From Spongiivirga citrea (GTDB taxonomy: Bacteria > Bacteroidota > Bacteroidia > Flavobacteriales > Flavobacteriaceae): DNA of 64,000 bases. The translations under genes were made by a program, and so were the position numbers. Position 1 is the first letter of the stretch, and every line of letters begins with the position of its first letter. The stretch covers positions 186,001 through 250,000 of the forward strand of contig NZ_JAABOQ010000004.1 in the NCBI RefSeq assembly GCF_010671565.1, read 5' to 3'. A model generated the notes under the pieces. The model was not told where the DNA came from, did no database searches, and worked only from the letters and a program-made list of their open reading frames with translations. Of the stretch, positions 45,721 to 55,905 are shown piece by piece.

Positions 45721-46239
45721 CTACAACGTATATGCAATAGTGACTTGTACATAACGATGTTGACTATCTTGAAATACATTAGGGTCATCAAAAATTTGTT
45801 GTAACCCGAAAGAATACCGAATATCGAATTCAATATTTTCGATAATATTAATCCCTACGCCACCGACAGCGGCATAGTCCAGATTTTTTAAGCCATCTTG
45901 AAATTCATGAATCTTAAGTCCTACTTGAGGACCTAATTGAATATTGACATTTTTAGTAACGAAGTATTTCCCTAAAACTGGAAGTTGTAAGTACTCTACA
46001 CGAAATTGCTTTGAGCCTTGAGCCGAATATTGTAGCTCTGGTTGAATTTTAAATTTGTCGTTAATTGAATAGCTAATAAAAAATCCGGTAGCAAATCCGT
46101 TTCTGGTATCGGCAACATCTTTTCCTTCAAAAGTGAGGTCGGAGAAATTAGCCCCAATTTTAAACCCATATTTTGGAATTGCTTGCGAAAAACAATTCAA
46201 CGAAAATAAAATAAAAGCAATTGCTAAAAGCTGCTTCAT
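45721..46239 (-). CDS. Outer-membrane beta-barrel protein (PorT/OmpX-like)
   Basis: A 172-residue exported protein (signal to NCFSQA). Alternating strands such as YGFKIGANFSDLTFEG, GFATGFFISYSIND, IQPELQYSAQGSK and FDIRYSFGLQQI end in an aromatic-terminated barrel strand (VQVTIAYTL). This is the small porin-family barrel common in Bacteroidota; ligand unknown. Convergent with miaE. Confidence 0.8.
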   Translation of the reverse strand: MKQLLAIAFILFSLNCFSQAIPKYGFKIGANFSDLTFEGKDVADTRNGFATGFFISYSINDKFKIQPELQYSAQGSKQFRVEYLQLPVLGKYFVTKNVNIQLGPQVGLKIHEFQDGLKNLDYAAVGGVGINIIENIEFDIRYSFGLQQIFDDPNVFQDSQHRYVQVTIAYTL

Positions 46240-46367
46240 GAAGATGATGTTTACTACTGTAAATATATTTTAAACCTCTAGGTTAAGCATTAAAACGCGG
46301 AACTAATGTTTAAATTATCGGTAAATATGCGTTTTTTTCGACGTATTGCGGAAAATGAATCAAGCAT

Positions 46368-48470
46368 TTATTCGCTTAGCTTTTCCAAATAGTAATTATA
46401 AATAGCAATTTGTGAGCGTATTGCGGGTCCATCAGTTTTTCGATAAGCATTATCATTTTTAGCAGAAAATACTCTCGCTTTTACATTATCGCTCCAGCAA
46501 ATATCAAACGTATCGATCAATTCTTGCTTGATATCTTCATCATAAATTGGACAACTTACTTCCACACGTTTATCAATATTACGGGTCATCCAATCGGCTG
46601 AAGAAATATAAATTTTGGTGTCTCCACCATTTCCAAAGATAAATAATCTTGGATGCTCTAAGTACTTATCAACTACGCTAATTGCTTCAATATTTTCACT
46701 CATTCCAGGAATCCCGGGTATTAAACAACAAATACCACGGACGATGAGTTCTATTTTAACTCCGGCATTACTTGCTTCATATAATTTGTCGATCATTTTA
46801 AAATCGGATAAACTATTGATTTTTAGTTTAATGAAAGCAGTTTTCCCTTCTTTTGCATTGGCAATTTCGGTATCTATAAGTCGAACAAATGCTTTCCGAG
46901 TATAATGTGGTGAAACGATTAAGTGTTTGTACCGTGCAATCTTATAGTTGGTCTCAAAAAAGGTGAATACTTTATCTACTTCCTTTAAAATATCTGGATT
47001 TGCTGTAAACAAAGTATAATCAGTATACAGTTTTGCTGTCGATTCGTTGAAATTACCCGTACTAATAAATCCGTATCGTTTTATTCCGCCTGCTTCTTCA
47101 CGCTCTACTATACAGGTTTTGCTATGTACCTTTAGTCCAGGTACTCCAAAGGTCAATTTTACACCTTCTAGTTGCATTTGCTCGGCATACTTAATATTCG
47201 CTGCTTCGTCAAATCGAGCTCGAAGTTCTAGTTGTACGGTAACTTCTTTCCCATTTTTCACTGCATTTATTAGTGAACTGGCAACATGCGAAACCTTGGC
47301 AAGACGATATATAGTGATTTTTATTGTTCGCACTCTAGGGTCAAGAGCTGCTTCGCGTAAAAACTTCACCAAATACGCAAATGAATGATAAGGCGCGAAC
47401 TGCATATAATCTTTCTGAGCTATTTTATTAAAAAGACTTCCTTCTAAACTCAGTCCCTTAATAGGCAATGGTGGATATTGTTTGTATTGCAACTCATCGC
47501 GGCCTAAACTTGGGAAGCCCATATAGTCTCTTCTGTTGTGGTAACGTCCACCGGGAATAAGACTATCATTATTTTGGATTTTCATTTTCTCCAATAGAAA
47601 TTGGAAGGTATCCTTGTCTATTTTACTATCATAAACAAAACGAACAGGATCGCCTTGACGTCTGTCTTCGACACTAGCAGCTATTTTTTGTATGAAACTC
47701 TTCTTAAAATCATTATCCAAATCAAGCTCCGCATCTCTTGTAATCTTGATCATATGTGCTGATATGGTCTCGTAGTCAAACACATTAAATATCGAATCAA
47801 GACAATACCGAATCAGGTCATCAAGAATCATAATGTACTGCTTATTTCCTTCTTTAGGAAGCACTACAAAGCGATCAATAGAGCGAGGTATTTCAACTAA
47901 AGCATATCGTTTTTCCTTTGGTTTAGATTTAAATAGTTTTCCGAGACCTTTAGCTTCATTTTGCGGCTTTAAGGTCATTTTTACCGCTAAATATGCAGCA
48001 CTGTCTTTTAGTTCGGGAAACTGAGTAAGGTCATTTAAGACAATGGTAACTAAGGCCGGACTAACTTGCTGAATAAAATAATCTCGTATATAGGCACTTT
48101 GACCTTCAGACACATGATTTTCATTAATCATGAAGATATTCTCCTTCTCCAATGCTTTCTGGATTTCGCCCAATATTTTGAGGCTCTCGGCTTGTAGCTC
48201 GATCACTTTTTCAGTGATATCTTCCATCAGATCCTTCGCTTTAATTCCGCCAAGAAGACTTTTGGCGCCCTTTCCAACCTCTGCAATTCGTTTTACGGTT
48301 GCATATCGAACTTTAAAAAACTCATCTAAGTTGTTCGAGAAAATCCCAATAAATCGAAGCCTATCAATCAGCGGAACTTTGGCATCCGCTGCCTCCTGCA
48401 GTACACGCGCATTAAATTGAAGCCAACTTTTTTCTCGATTGAAATATTTTTTGTCTGCAGTTTTTATCAT
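46368..48470 (-). CDS. ppk1: Polyphosphate kinase 1
   Basis: A 700-residue enzyme that builds inorganic polyphosphate from ATP. The N-terminus FNREKSWLQFNARVLQEA, NLDEFFKVRYATVKR, the phosphorylated His in LKVHSKTCIVERE and the second HKD-like region NIDKRVEVSCPIYD with FISTGNFNESTAKLYTDYTL are all present. It overlaps the upstream sixA gene by 4 bp (the two are coupled), an arrangement seen in other Bacteroidota. Confidence 0.95.
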   Translation of the reverse strand: MIKTADKKYFNREKSWLQFNARVLQEAADAKVPLIDRLRFIGIFSNNLDEFFKVRYATVKRIAEVGKGAKSLLGGIKAKDLMEDITEKVIELQAESLKILGEIQKALEKENIFMINENHVSEGQSAYIRDYFIQQVSPALVTIVLNDLTQFPELKDSAAYLAVKMTLKPQNEAKGLGKLFKSKPKEKRYALVEIPRSIDRFVVLPKEGNKQYIMILDDLIRYCLDSIFNVFDYETISAHMIKITRDAELDLDNDFKKSFIQKIAASVEDRRQGDPVRFVYDSKIDKDTFQFLLEKMKIQNNDSLIPGGRYHNRRDYMGFPSLGRDELQYKQYPPLPIKGLSLEGSLFNKIAQKDYMQFAPYHSFAYLVKFLREAALDPRVRTIKITIYRLAKVSHVASSLINAVKNGKEVTVQLELRARFDEAANIKYAEQMQLEGVKLTFGVPGLKVHSKTCIVEREEAGGIKRYGFISTGNFNESTAKLYTDYTLFTANPDILKEVDKVFTFFETNYKIARYKHLIVSPHYTRKAFVRLIDTEIANAKEGKTAFIKLKINSLSDFKMIDKLYEASNAGVKIELIVRGICCLIPGIPGMSENIEAISVVDKYLEHPRLFIFGNGGDTKIYISSADWMTRNIDKRVEVSCPIYDEDIKQELIDTFDICWSDNVKARVFSAKNDNAYRKTDGPAIRSQIAIYNYYLEKLSE

Positions 48471-48958
48471 TTAAGTTGTTTTGGAAAAAGTACTAATTCG
48501 GTAACTCCTTTTTCCTCTGGAATATTTTCCCAATTAGAACTGGCAAAATTAATAACTACAACACCAGCAGTTGTCACATTATCGATAAATTTATCGCCAA
48601 GCATGTTTACAACAGAGGTCATCGCATAATTATGTCCAAAAAGCATGGCGGTATCTGCCTCATTAGGTAGACTTTTTATTGTAGTAATCAGTGAAGAGCC
48701 TTCAAAGTCATATAAATTGGCATCTATCTTTAATGTCGATGGTGAAATAGCCATTTGCCTTAACATTATTAAAGCTGTATGCATAGCTCGGTTAGCAGGG
48801 CTGGAAAAAACAAGATTGGGGTGATAGTTTTCTTTTTTTAATCGATCTCCTATTAAATAAGCATCTTGAATGCCTCTCATTTTTAAAGGCCTGTCTATAT
48901 CACTTACCTCATAGTCCCAAGAACTTTTAGCATGTCGCGTAAATATTATTTTTTTCAT
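48467..48958 (-). CDS. sixA: SixA-type phosphohistidine phosphatase
   Basis: A 163-residue histidine phosphatase. The catalytic RHAKSSWD (RH motif), second-site PANRAMHTALI and the late His in MLFGHNYAMTS fit SixA. In E. coli SixA acts on phosphohistidine of Hpt/PTS proteins; here the target is unknown. It is translated just before ppk1 (4-bp overlap). A role tied to polyphosphate is possible by context only. Confidence 0.87.
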   Translation of the reverse strand: MKKIIFTRHAKSSWDYEVSDIDRPLKMRGIQDAYLIGDRLKKENYHPNLVFSSPANRAMHTALIMLRQMAISPSTLKIDANLYDFEGSSLITTIKSLPNEADTAMLFGHNYAMTSVVNMLGDKFIDNVTTAGVVVINFASSNWENIPEEKGVTELVLFPKQLK

Positions 48959-49316
48959 GATTGATGGTATTCAATTATTGTTGAAAAAATAAGTGGTAAA
49001 AAATGTATTCAGCTATTGAGCACGTATTAAATAGTGCTATTTTTGCGGCTAATTAAACTCATTTTTTCTACTGTTGAAATTAAAAAAATAACAATAGAAA
49101 TGAGCAGTTGCAATGCCCTTTTTAGAGTTATTTAACCGTAATTTGGTCGTTTAATCGAATTTATGTGAAGACGCTATTGAAGGTACATACCTTTAGAGTC
49201 CAACTTAGATCCGTAGTGTAAACGGAACGAAACAACTGCCTTTTGTAAGCCCCCTATTTATCGACCCTACTTTCAGATGGAAATCTGAATGCTATTGTAT
49301 TTTATAATGTAAGCTT
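48959..49316. other. Long intergenic leader before the adhesin operon
   Basis: 358 bp between divergent sixA and the adhesin gene. ATTG (49015-49018), 19 nt, TATTTTTG (49038-49045) forms a plausible promoter, which would leave a ~265-nt 5' leader. The leader contains a small hairpin CAGAT-GGAA-ATCTG (49274-49287) just upstream of the gene. No ORF or known riboswitch is recognised. Confidence 0.4.
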
Positions 49317-52300
49317 ATGAGGCAATTTTACACTAGGGGGTTGGGAGTCATATTGGTATTTTTTACCGTCAATATTTCCCTAGCAAATTCAAATACTTTA
49401 ATATTAGGTAACACGACGGATAGTTGTACACTCTCTAACTTCGTTGAAGCATTGCCTCAAGATACGACAGTTGAATGTGCCAACATTCCTGATCCTGCTA
49501 TATTGACGGCAATAGACAGTTGCGGAAATAATGTTACCGTTGTTTTTAAAGAAACTAATAATGATGATGGCACTTGTACAGATTACACTATAGTTAGAGA
49601 ATGGTCTGCATGCGGACCTTCAGGAAACGTGATCAAGCACAAACAAACTATTACAGTTAGAGATACCGTAGCTCCTTATTTTATTCAAGATCTTCCTAGT
49701 GACCTTACCTTAGAGTGCACAGATACAGTTCCAGATGCAGTTACCTTAACGGCCGCTGACAAATGTGACCCTAGCGTTTGTGTTGTTAGTTTTGAAGAAG
49801 AGATTACAGGTCTAGATGATGGATGTGCTTCCAACTACGTGATTACAAGAACATGGAAAGTAAATGATTGTGCAGGAAATGAAAACGTTCATGTACAAAC
49901 GTTGACTATAGAAGATAATGAAGCACCAGAATTTCAACAGGATTTACCGGAAAGCTACACCTTAGAATGTACTGCTGGTATTCCTGATGCCGAAACCTTA
50001 ACTGCTCGTGATTCTTGTGATTCATCAGTATGCGCAGTTAGTTTTAATGAGATAACTATTGGCAAAGACGATGGTTGTGATGCGGAATACAAACTGAAAA
50101 GAATTTGGAAAACAGAAGACTGTGCTGGTAATGAAAACCAACATATCCAAATAATTACGATCGAGGATAATACGCCGCCAACCTTCGTTCAAACCTTGCC
50201 AACGGATGCTACCTTTCAATGCGATGCCGACGTGCCGGATGCACAGACGATCACCGCAGTAGATTCATGTGACTCTTCCGTTTGCGTGGTCGACTTTAAT
50301 GAAGTTATCACAGGAAAAGATGATGATTGTCCAGCGACATTTCAAATCGTTCGTACATGGACGACAAAAGATTGCGCTGACAATAGCGTTTCGCATACTC
50401 AAACATTGACGTTTGAAGATACTACTGCTCCAGAATTTGTTGAAACATTACCTGCGGATATTGAAGTTAGTTGTACTGATATTCCTGATGCTGCAGTCTT
50501 AACAGCAAATGACAATTGTGACGCTAATTTGGTTGATGTCACTTTTGAAGAAACTGTTTTTAATAAGGATGATGAGTGTGACACCGATTATGTCATAAAA
50601 AGAGTTTGGAAAGTATCAGATTGTGCAACCAATGAAGTAATGCATACTCAACACATCACTGTTACTAGTGGGGATCCAGCTTTTGTTGAAAGCTTACCAG
50701 CAGATATTGAAGTTAGTTGTGAGAGTATTCCAACCGCTGATACTTTAACAGCAACGGATGGATGTGGAAATATGCTAACAGTCAACTTTGAAGAAACATC
50801 AACTGCTGATAGTACTACTTGCGGTGATTATACTATTACGAGAACGTGGACAGCCCAAGCATGTGATTCTGAATTAGTGCATACTCAAACTATTACAGTA
50901 ACTGCACCGACAGTTTCTTTTAATGAAACACTTCCAGAAAATGTAACTGTAAGTTGCACAAACATTCGTCCTCCCGAAACTTTAACTGCTATAAATAGTT
51001 GTGGTGACGCTATTGCGGTTGTTTATGAAGAAACTAGTACGGCAACAGGCGATAGCTGTGAAGCATACACTTTAACTAGAGTGTGGAAAACTGACAGTTG
51101 TGTGGATACTGATATTACGCATACTCAAGTAATCACAGTTGAGCCTGCAGATAGTGCATCGTTTAACGAAACTCTACCTTCAGATGAAGCAATACAGTGT
51201 ACGAATGCTTCTGCTCCAGCAACATTAACCGCTGTTGACGCCTGTGGAAATACTATCGATGTTGTTTTTGAAGAAAGTTCGGACCAAACAGATAATTGTA
51301 GTAGTTATACACTAACAAGAACGTGGACTGCAGCCTTTTGTAGTGATAATTCAATTTCACATACGCAAACGATAAGTGTTACAACTGGTGAATCGACCTT
51401 TAATGAGGCACTTCCAGAAAATACTGAAATAGAATGTACGAGCATTCCAACCCCCGCTACATTAACAGCTATGGATGGTTGCGGAACACCAATTGAAGTT
51501 ACTTTTAACGAAACCTCAACTCAAGTTGACGATTGTACAGCCTATACGTTAACAAGAACATGGTCAACTGCAAGCTGTAATGATCAAACACTAACGCATA
51601 CACAAATAATTACTGTAAACCCAGGTGAGGGGTCATTTGTTGAAACTACATTACCAGAGAATATTGATATCCAATGTGAAGATCTCCCTGATCCAGTAGT
51701 ATTGACAGCAACTGATGGTTGTGGTAATAGCATCGATGTAAATTTTGAAGAAATATCCGATCAGGCTGATGATTGTGCAAATTATATGGTTACGCGTAAA
51801 TGGACAGCCACCTATTGTGGTGACAAAGTGCTGTCTCATACACAAGTAATTAATGTAACTTCTGGAGAGATTTCTTTCGTTGAAGAATTACCAGCGGATG
51901 AAACAATCGAATGTGGTGATCCTGATGCAGCAGTAACACTTACAGCAACTGACGGTTGTGGAAAACCCGTTGATGTAACTTTCGAGGAGACTTCAGATCA
52001 AGATGAAGCTAACGATTGTCCTTTATACTTAATTACAAGAACTTGGACAGCAATTGACTGTAATGGATCAGAAATTTCCCATACACAAATCATCTCAGTT
52101 GGTGATACCATAGCACCTACGGTTGTGGAGACTATTGAAGATATCGACTTAATATGTGGTCAAGATGTTCCTCCAGCGCCAGACTTAACATTTGAAGATA
52201 ATTGTACTGCGTCAGAGAATTTAACAGTTGAATTCGCAGAAGACGAACAAACAAATAATGGCGACATTGTAATTACCAGAACATGGAGTGTAACTGATAG

Positions 52301-52892
52301 TTGTGACAACTCAGAAACATTTAGACAAGTTATTACAATTACAGAACCTGCTACCGAATCTCAAACAGTTACCAATTGTATTAATGATGGAACAATTGAC
52401 CTAATGTCATTATTCAATGATAATGGAGTAACGGGGACTTGGGAAGACCTCAATAATTCTGGTGCACTAACAGGTAACGAATTCAACACCTTCGCAACTG
52501 GTGTTGGCACTTATAACTTTAGATTAATCGATAACACTACAAATTGCACAACAGGAAGAGAAGTAACTATAATTTTAGATGATAGTTGCGAAGTACTACC
52601 ATGTCGTTTAGAGGATATCGAAATATCAGAAGTAGTTACTCCAAATGGTGATGGTATTAACGAGTTTTTTGTAATTGACGGAGTTGAAGGTTGCGGTTTT
52701 GTAACACAGGTTAAGATTTTTAATCGTCTGGGACAATTAGTTTTTGAATCTAATGACTATCAAAACGACTGGTCAGGACGGGAATTAGGCAATGATCAGT
52801 TACCGTCGGGAACATATTTTTATATTGTGAAACTAGTAAATAGTGGCTTTGATGATATACAAGGCTTTATTTTCCTAGGTTCTGGGGCTTAA
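49317..52892 (+). CDS. Type IX-secreted repeat adhesin (gliding motility-associated C-terminal domain)
   Basis: A 1191-residue exported protein (signal peptide to SLANS). It contains about eleven full Ig/HYR-like repeats of ~80-92 residues plus one degenerate copy, each opening with a phrase such as LPADIEVSC and carrying paired Cys, then TATDGCGN and YTITRTWTA. The C-terminal ~90 residues (EISEVVTPNGDGINEFFVIDG, FNRLGQLVFESNDY, LPSGTYFYIVKL) are the T9SS type B sorting domain. It begins a three-gene unit with the PorP/SprF and OmpA genes, as for SprB-type adhesins. It should be a cell-surface fibre. Acidic composition suits a marine setting. Confidence 0.9.
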   Translation: MRQFYTRGLGVILVFFTVNISLANSNTLILGNTTDSCTLSNFVEALPQDTTVECANIPDPAILTAIDSCGNNVTVVFKETNNDDGTCTDYTIVREWSACGPSGNVIKHKQTITVRDTVAPYFIQDLPSDLTLECTDTVPDAVTLTAADKCDPSVCVVSFEEEITGLDDGCASNYVITRTWKVNDCAGNENVHVQTLTIEDNEAPEFQQDLPESYTLECTAGIPDAETLTARDSCDSSVCAVSFNEITIGKDDGCDAEYKLKRIWKTEDCAGNENQHIQIITIEDNTPPTFVQTLPTDATFQCDADVPDAQTITAVDSCDSSVCVVDFNEVITGKDDDCPATFQIVRTWTTKDCADNSVSHTQTLTFEDTTAPEFVETLPADIEVSCTDIPDAAVLTANDNCDANLVDVTFEETVFNKDDECDTDYVIKRVWKVSDCATNEVMHTQHITVTSGDPAFVESLPADIEVSCESIPTADTLTATDGCGNMLTVNFEETSTADSTTCGDYTITRTWTAQACDSELVHTQTITVTAPTVSFNETLPENVTVSCTNIRPPETLTAINSCGDAIAVVYEETSTATGDSCEAYTLTRVWKTDSCVDTDITHTQVITVEPADSASFNETLPSDEAIQCTNASAPATLTAVDACGNTIDVVFEESSDQTDNCSSYTLTRTWTAAFCSDNSISHTQTISVTTGESTFNEALPENTEIECTSIPTPATLTAMDGCGTPIEVTFNETSTQVDDCTAYTLTRTWSTASCNDQTLTHTQIITVNPGEGSFVETTLPENIDIQCEDLPDPVVLTATDGCGNSIDVNFEEISDQADDCANYMVTRKWTATYCGDKVLSHTQVINVTSGEISFVEELPADETIECGDPDAAVTLTATDGCGKPVDVTFEETSDQDEANDCPLYLITRTWTAIDCNGSEISHTQIISVGDTIAPTVVETIEDIDLICGQDVPPAPDLTFEDNCTASENLTVEFAEDEQTNNGDIVITRTWSVTDSCDNSETFRQVITITEPATESQTVTNCINDGTIDLMSLFNDNGVTGTWEDLNNSGALTGNEFNTFATGVGTYNFRLIDNTTNCTTGREVTIILDDSCEVLPCRLEDIEISEVVTPNGDGINEFFVIDGVEGCGFVTQVKIFNRLGQLVFESNDYQNDWSGRELGNDQLPSGTYFYIVKLVNSGFDDIQGFIFLGSGA

Positions 52893-52901
52893 ATAAAAAC
52901 T

Positions 52902-53822
52902 ATGAAAAAAAAATATGTATCACTCCTTCTAGTGGTGATTACAACCGTAAATTGTTACTCTCAGCAGAATGAACAATTTACGCAATACATGTATAATACC
53001 ATTGCAATCAACCCGGCCTATGCAGGGTCGCGAGAAGCGCTAAGTATTATCGCACTCAACAGAAACCAATGGATTGGTGTTGAAGGTGCTCCCGTTACTC
53101 AAACTATATCGATTAATACACCATTACGAAATGATCGTGTAGGTGTTGGAGTCTCTTTTATTAATGACCAATTGGGCTTCGAAAAATCGACCAAGCTCTA
53201 CGGTGATTTGTCTTATACCATTCCTGTATCTCAAACAATAAAAGCATCTTTTGGATTAAAAGCAGGGGCTAATTTCTTTAATTTTACAGGCTTGACATCG
53301 GCTACCGCACTTGCAGACCCCTACATAGCGGGTATCAATAAGCAATGGACATTTAATTTTGGCGTAGGAGGTTACCTCCACAGCGAAAAATTCTATGTAG
53401 GATTATCTGCGCCAAAATTATTAACTAATGATAGGAATAGAAATGCCGATTTTGAAACTTTAGAGCAGAATGATGTTTATGTGATTGCTGGATATGTTTT
53501 TGATATAAGTGAGACCGTCAAATTTAGGCCAACATCCTTATTACAGATTACCCAAGCTGTTCCAATCTCTTATAATTTTACAGGTAGTTTTCTACTATAC
53601 GATAAACTTTGGCTAGGGGCTTCATATCGTGTTGGCGGCAATCTAGGTAATGCCATTGGAGCATTGGCTGATTTTAAAATATCTGATCAGTTTAGGGTGG
53701 GTTATGCATATGAATCTCCTTTAACTGCCTTAAAGGCATTTACAAGATCGACTCATGAGATCTTGCTTATTTATGAGTTTAGTTTCGTGAAAAACAAAAT
53801 GAAATCTCCTCGTTATTTTTAA
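52902..53822 (+). CDS. PorP/SprF-family type IX secretion outer-membrane protein
   Basis: A 306-residue beta-barrel protein with a signal peptide (ending NCYSQQ). The diagnostic start EQFTQYMYNTIAINPAYAGSR and the following WIGVEGAPVTQTISINTPL are typical of PorP/SprF. In Flavobacterium johnsoniae SprF is needed to expose the adhesin SprB encoded next to it. It follows the adhesin gene by 9 bp and so probably serves it. Confidence 0.93.
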   Translation: MKKKYVSLLLVVITTVNCYSQQNEQFTQYMYNTIAINPAYAGSREALSIIALNRNQWIGVEGAPVTQTISINTPLRNDRVGVGVSFINDQLGFEKSTKLYGDLSYTIPVSQTIKASFGLKAGANFFNFTGLTSATALADPYIAGINKQWTFNFGVGGYLHSEKFYVGLSAPKLLTNDRNRNADFETLEQNDVYVIAGYVFDISETVKFRPTSLLQITQAVPISYNFTGSFLLYDKLWLGASYRVGGNLGNAIGALADFKISDQFRVGYAYESPLTALKAFTRSTHEILLIYEFSFVKNKMKSPRYF

Positions 53823-53835
53823 TCGCATCCATTTA

Positions 53836-55764
53836 ATGAGACACTATATTTCAATCACAATTTTATTACTACTAACTACTGTAAATGTTGTAAATGCTCA
53901 ATATGGAAGGCAACGTCGCGGCGATGCAATGTTTAATGGCTTTGCATATGCCAAGGCGATCAAGTCTTATCAAGAAATGATCGATAACGATTATAATGTC
54001 AATTACGCAAAACGAAAAATCGCAGATGCATATAGTTTATTAAGAGATCCGCAAAATGCTTCTAAATACTATGCCGATGTTGTAAAACAAAAGGATATCG
54101 ATCCTGATTATTACTTGCGCTATGCACAGGCACTCCGTGGGATAAAAGAATATAAAGAATCACGTATTTGGTTAAAAAAATATCGCAAAACAAAAAAAGG
54201 AAACCTTGATAATGTTGAGCGCATGATCAAAAATGATAGGTTCGTTGACGATATTTATCAGGCAAAACAACGCTATGAAATAGTAGAAAGCCCTTACAAC
54301 TCAACCTTTAGTGACTTCGGGGCCTATACACACGACTCAATTACTTATATCGCTTCTACTAGAGATGATGGCGGCTTAATAAAGCGCTTATACGGTTGGA
54401 ATTTACAACCATTTTTAGATATTTATAAAACTGAAATCGATACTTCAGGGATCGCTATACTTACAAAGCTTTCAGGTGATGTGAATACAAAAGTGCACGA
54501 GGGATCAATGACCATTTCAGAGGACGGGAATACCATGTATTTTACTCGAACTAATTACCTGAATAAAAAAGGAAAAGATGATAATGGTATTAGTAATCTA
54601 AAAATATACAGGGCCACCAAGATTGGTGGTAAATGGGATAATATTACCGAATTACCCTTCAATAGTAATGATTTTTCTACTGGACACCCGTCGCTTTCAA
54701 AAGATGGAAAAACCTTATATTTTGCATCGGATAGTAAAGAAGGATATGGAGGTAGTGACCTTTACAAAGTCTCAATTTTAGAGAACGGCACATACTCTAC
54801 TCCAGAAAATTTAGGTGATACGGTTAACACTCCGCTAAATGAGTTATTTCCATTTATACATGAAAACGGCACACTGTTTTTCTCTTCAGATGGCCATCAA
54901 GGTCTTGGACAACTCGACATTTTCGCAACTATTTTAAACGATGATGGAGATGCAGTTGATATTTTAAACCTAGGGCTTCCGGTAAACAGTAATAAAGATG
55001 ATTTTTCATATTATCTGGCACCAGATGGAATTAACGGTTACATTTCCAGTAACCGCATTGGCGGTACTGGTGATGATGACATCTATTCTTTTGAACGTAT
55101 TCCACAAATAACATTGAAAGGTGTTGTTACCGATGTTGTAAACGCAACACCAATTGCAAATGCTACAGTTAAAATTACCGAAGATAACAACAAAGTCTTT
55201 GCTACCGTACAAGCAGATAAAAATGGGTATTATGAGCAGGACGTAGATATGGGTGTGATTTATACTGTCGAAGCTTCGGCACCTAAATATATATCACAAA
55301 CTAAGCAAATTGAAACTATAAAACCAGAAAATGGTAGCTATAGTATGACCTTAGACTTTCAGTTAGAGCCAATAAAAAAATTAGAAGTCCTAGCAGATAT
55401 TGATATCAATAAAATCTATTTTGACTTCGACAGATATAACATTCGTCGAGATGCAGGCAAAGAACTTGATAAGGTAGTTGATTTAATGATCAACAAATAT
55501 CCTGAAATGATTATTGCCATAGGGTCACACACCGATAGTCGTGGTGCTGATGCCTACAACTTAAAACTATCTCAAAACAGAGCCTTAGCAACCTATCGTT
55601 ACTTAACTAAAAAAGGGGTTCCTAAACATCGTATCGAAAACCACCAAGGGTTTGGTGAAATGGAATTAATCACTCCTTGTGACGATGGTCAACAATGTTC
55701 AGAAGAAGAACATGAACTCAATCGCCGATCTGAGTTTGCAGTAGTGCGAATGGAGTCAAATTAA
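53836..55764 (+). CDS. OmpA-family protein with TPR, PD40 propeller and carboxypeptidase-like domain
   Basis: A 642-residue exported protein. Order: signal peptide, TPR-like helices (~20-130), WD40-like PD40 beta-propeller blades (SEDGNTMYFTRTNYL, LSKDGKTLYFASDSKEG, FSSDGHQGLG), a carboxypeptidase-regulatory-like domain (TLKGVVTDVVNATPIANATV) and an OmpA peptidoglycan-binding domain (IGSHTDSRGADAYNLKLSQN). It is the usual third partner of adhesin-PorP/SprF units, anchoring the apparatus to the wall. A strong terminator follows. Confidence 0.93.
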   Translation: MRHYISITILLLLTTVNVVNAQYGRQRRGDAMFNGFAYAKAIKSYQEMIDNDYNVNYAKRKIADAYSLLRDPQNASKYYADVVKQKDIDPDYYLRYAQALRGIKEYKESRIWLKKYRKTKKGNLDNVERMIKNDRFVDDIYQAKQRYEIVESPYNSTFSDFGAYTHDSITYIASTRDDGGLIKRLYGWNLQPFLDIYKTEIDTSGIAILTKLSGDVNTKVHEGSMTISEDGNTMYFTRTNYLNKKGKDDNGISNLKIYRATKIGGKWDNITELPFNSNDFSTGHPSLSKDGKTLYFASDSKEGYGGSDLYKVSILENGTYSTPENLGDTVNTPLNELFPFIHENGTLFFSSDGHQGLGQLDIFATILNDDGDAVDILNLGLPVNSNKDDFSYYLAPDGINGYISSNRIGGTGDDDIYSFERIPQITLKGVVTDVVNATPIANATVKITEDNNKVFATVQADKNGYYEQDVDMGVIYTVEASAPKYISQTKQIETIKPENGSYSMTLDFQLEPIKKLEVLADIDINKIYFDFDRYNIRRDAGKELDKVVDLMINKYPEMIIAIGSHTDSRGADAYNLKLSQNRALATYRYLTKKGVPKHRIENHQGFGEMELITPCDDGQQCSEEEHELNRRSEFAVVRMESN

Positions 55765-55788
55765 AATATTTATGTCCAAAAACCGTGG

Positions 55789-55823
55789 GCCTCAGCGCGA
55801 AAGTGTTGGGGCTTTTTTGTTTT
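55789..55823 (+). terminator. Strong intrinsic terminator after the adhesin operon
   Basis: A 10-bp stem (55789-55798 with 55803-55812, some G-T pairs), a GAAA tetraloop and a run of six T then GTTTT. It closes the three-gene adhesin transcript. Confidence 0.85.
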
Positions 55824-55886
55824 CAATCAACATCAGAATATAGTGTTTGCGAAAACTATTTTAAAGTTAGTTTCGGTGTCGTATTT

Positions 55887-55905
55887 TAGCTTCAAATTGA
55901 AGCTA
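55887..55905 (+). promoter_or_regulatory. Hairpin overlapping the start codon of the polyprenyl synthase gene
   Basis: TAGCTTCA (55887-55894), loop AAT, TGAAGCTA (55898-55905): a perfect 8-bp stem whose last base is the A of the ATG. In mRNA it could hide the start codon, or the palindrome could be a DNA operator. Confidence 0.4.
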
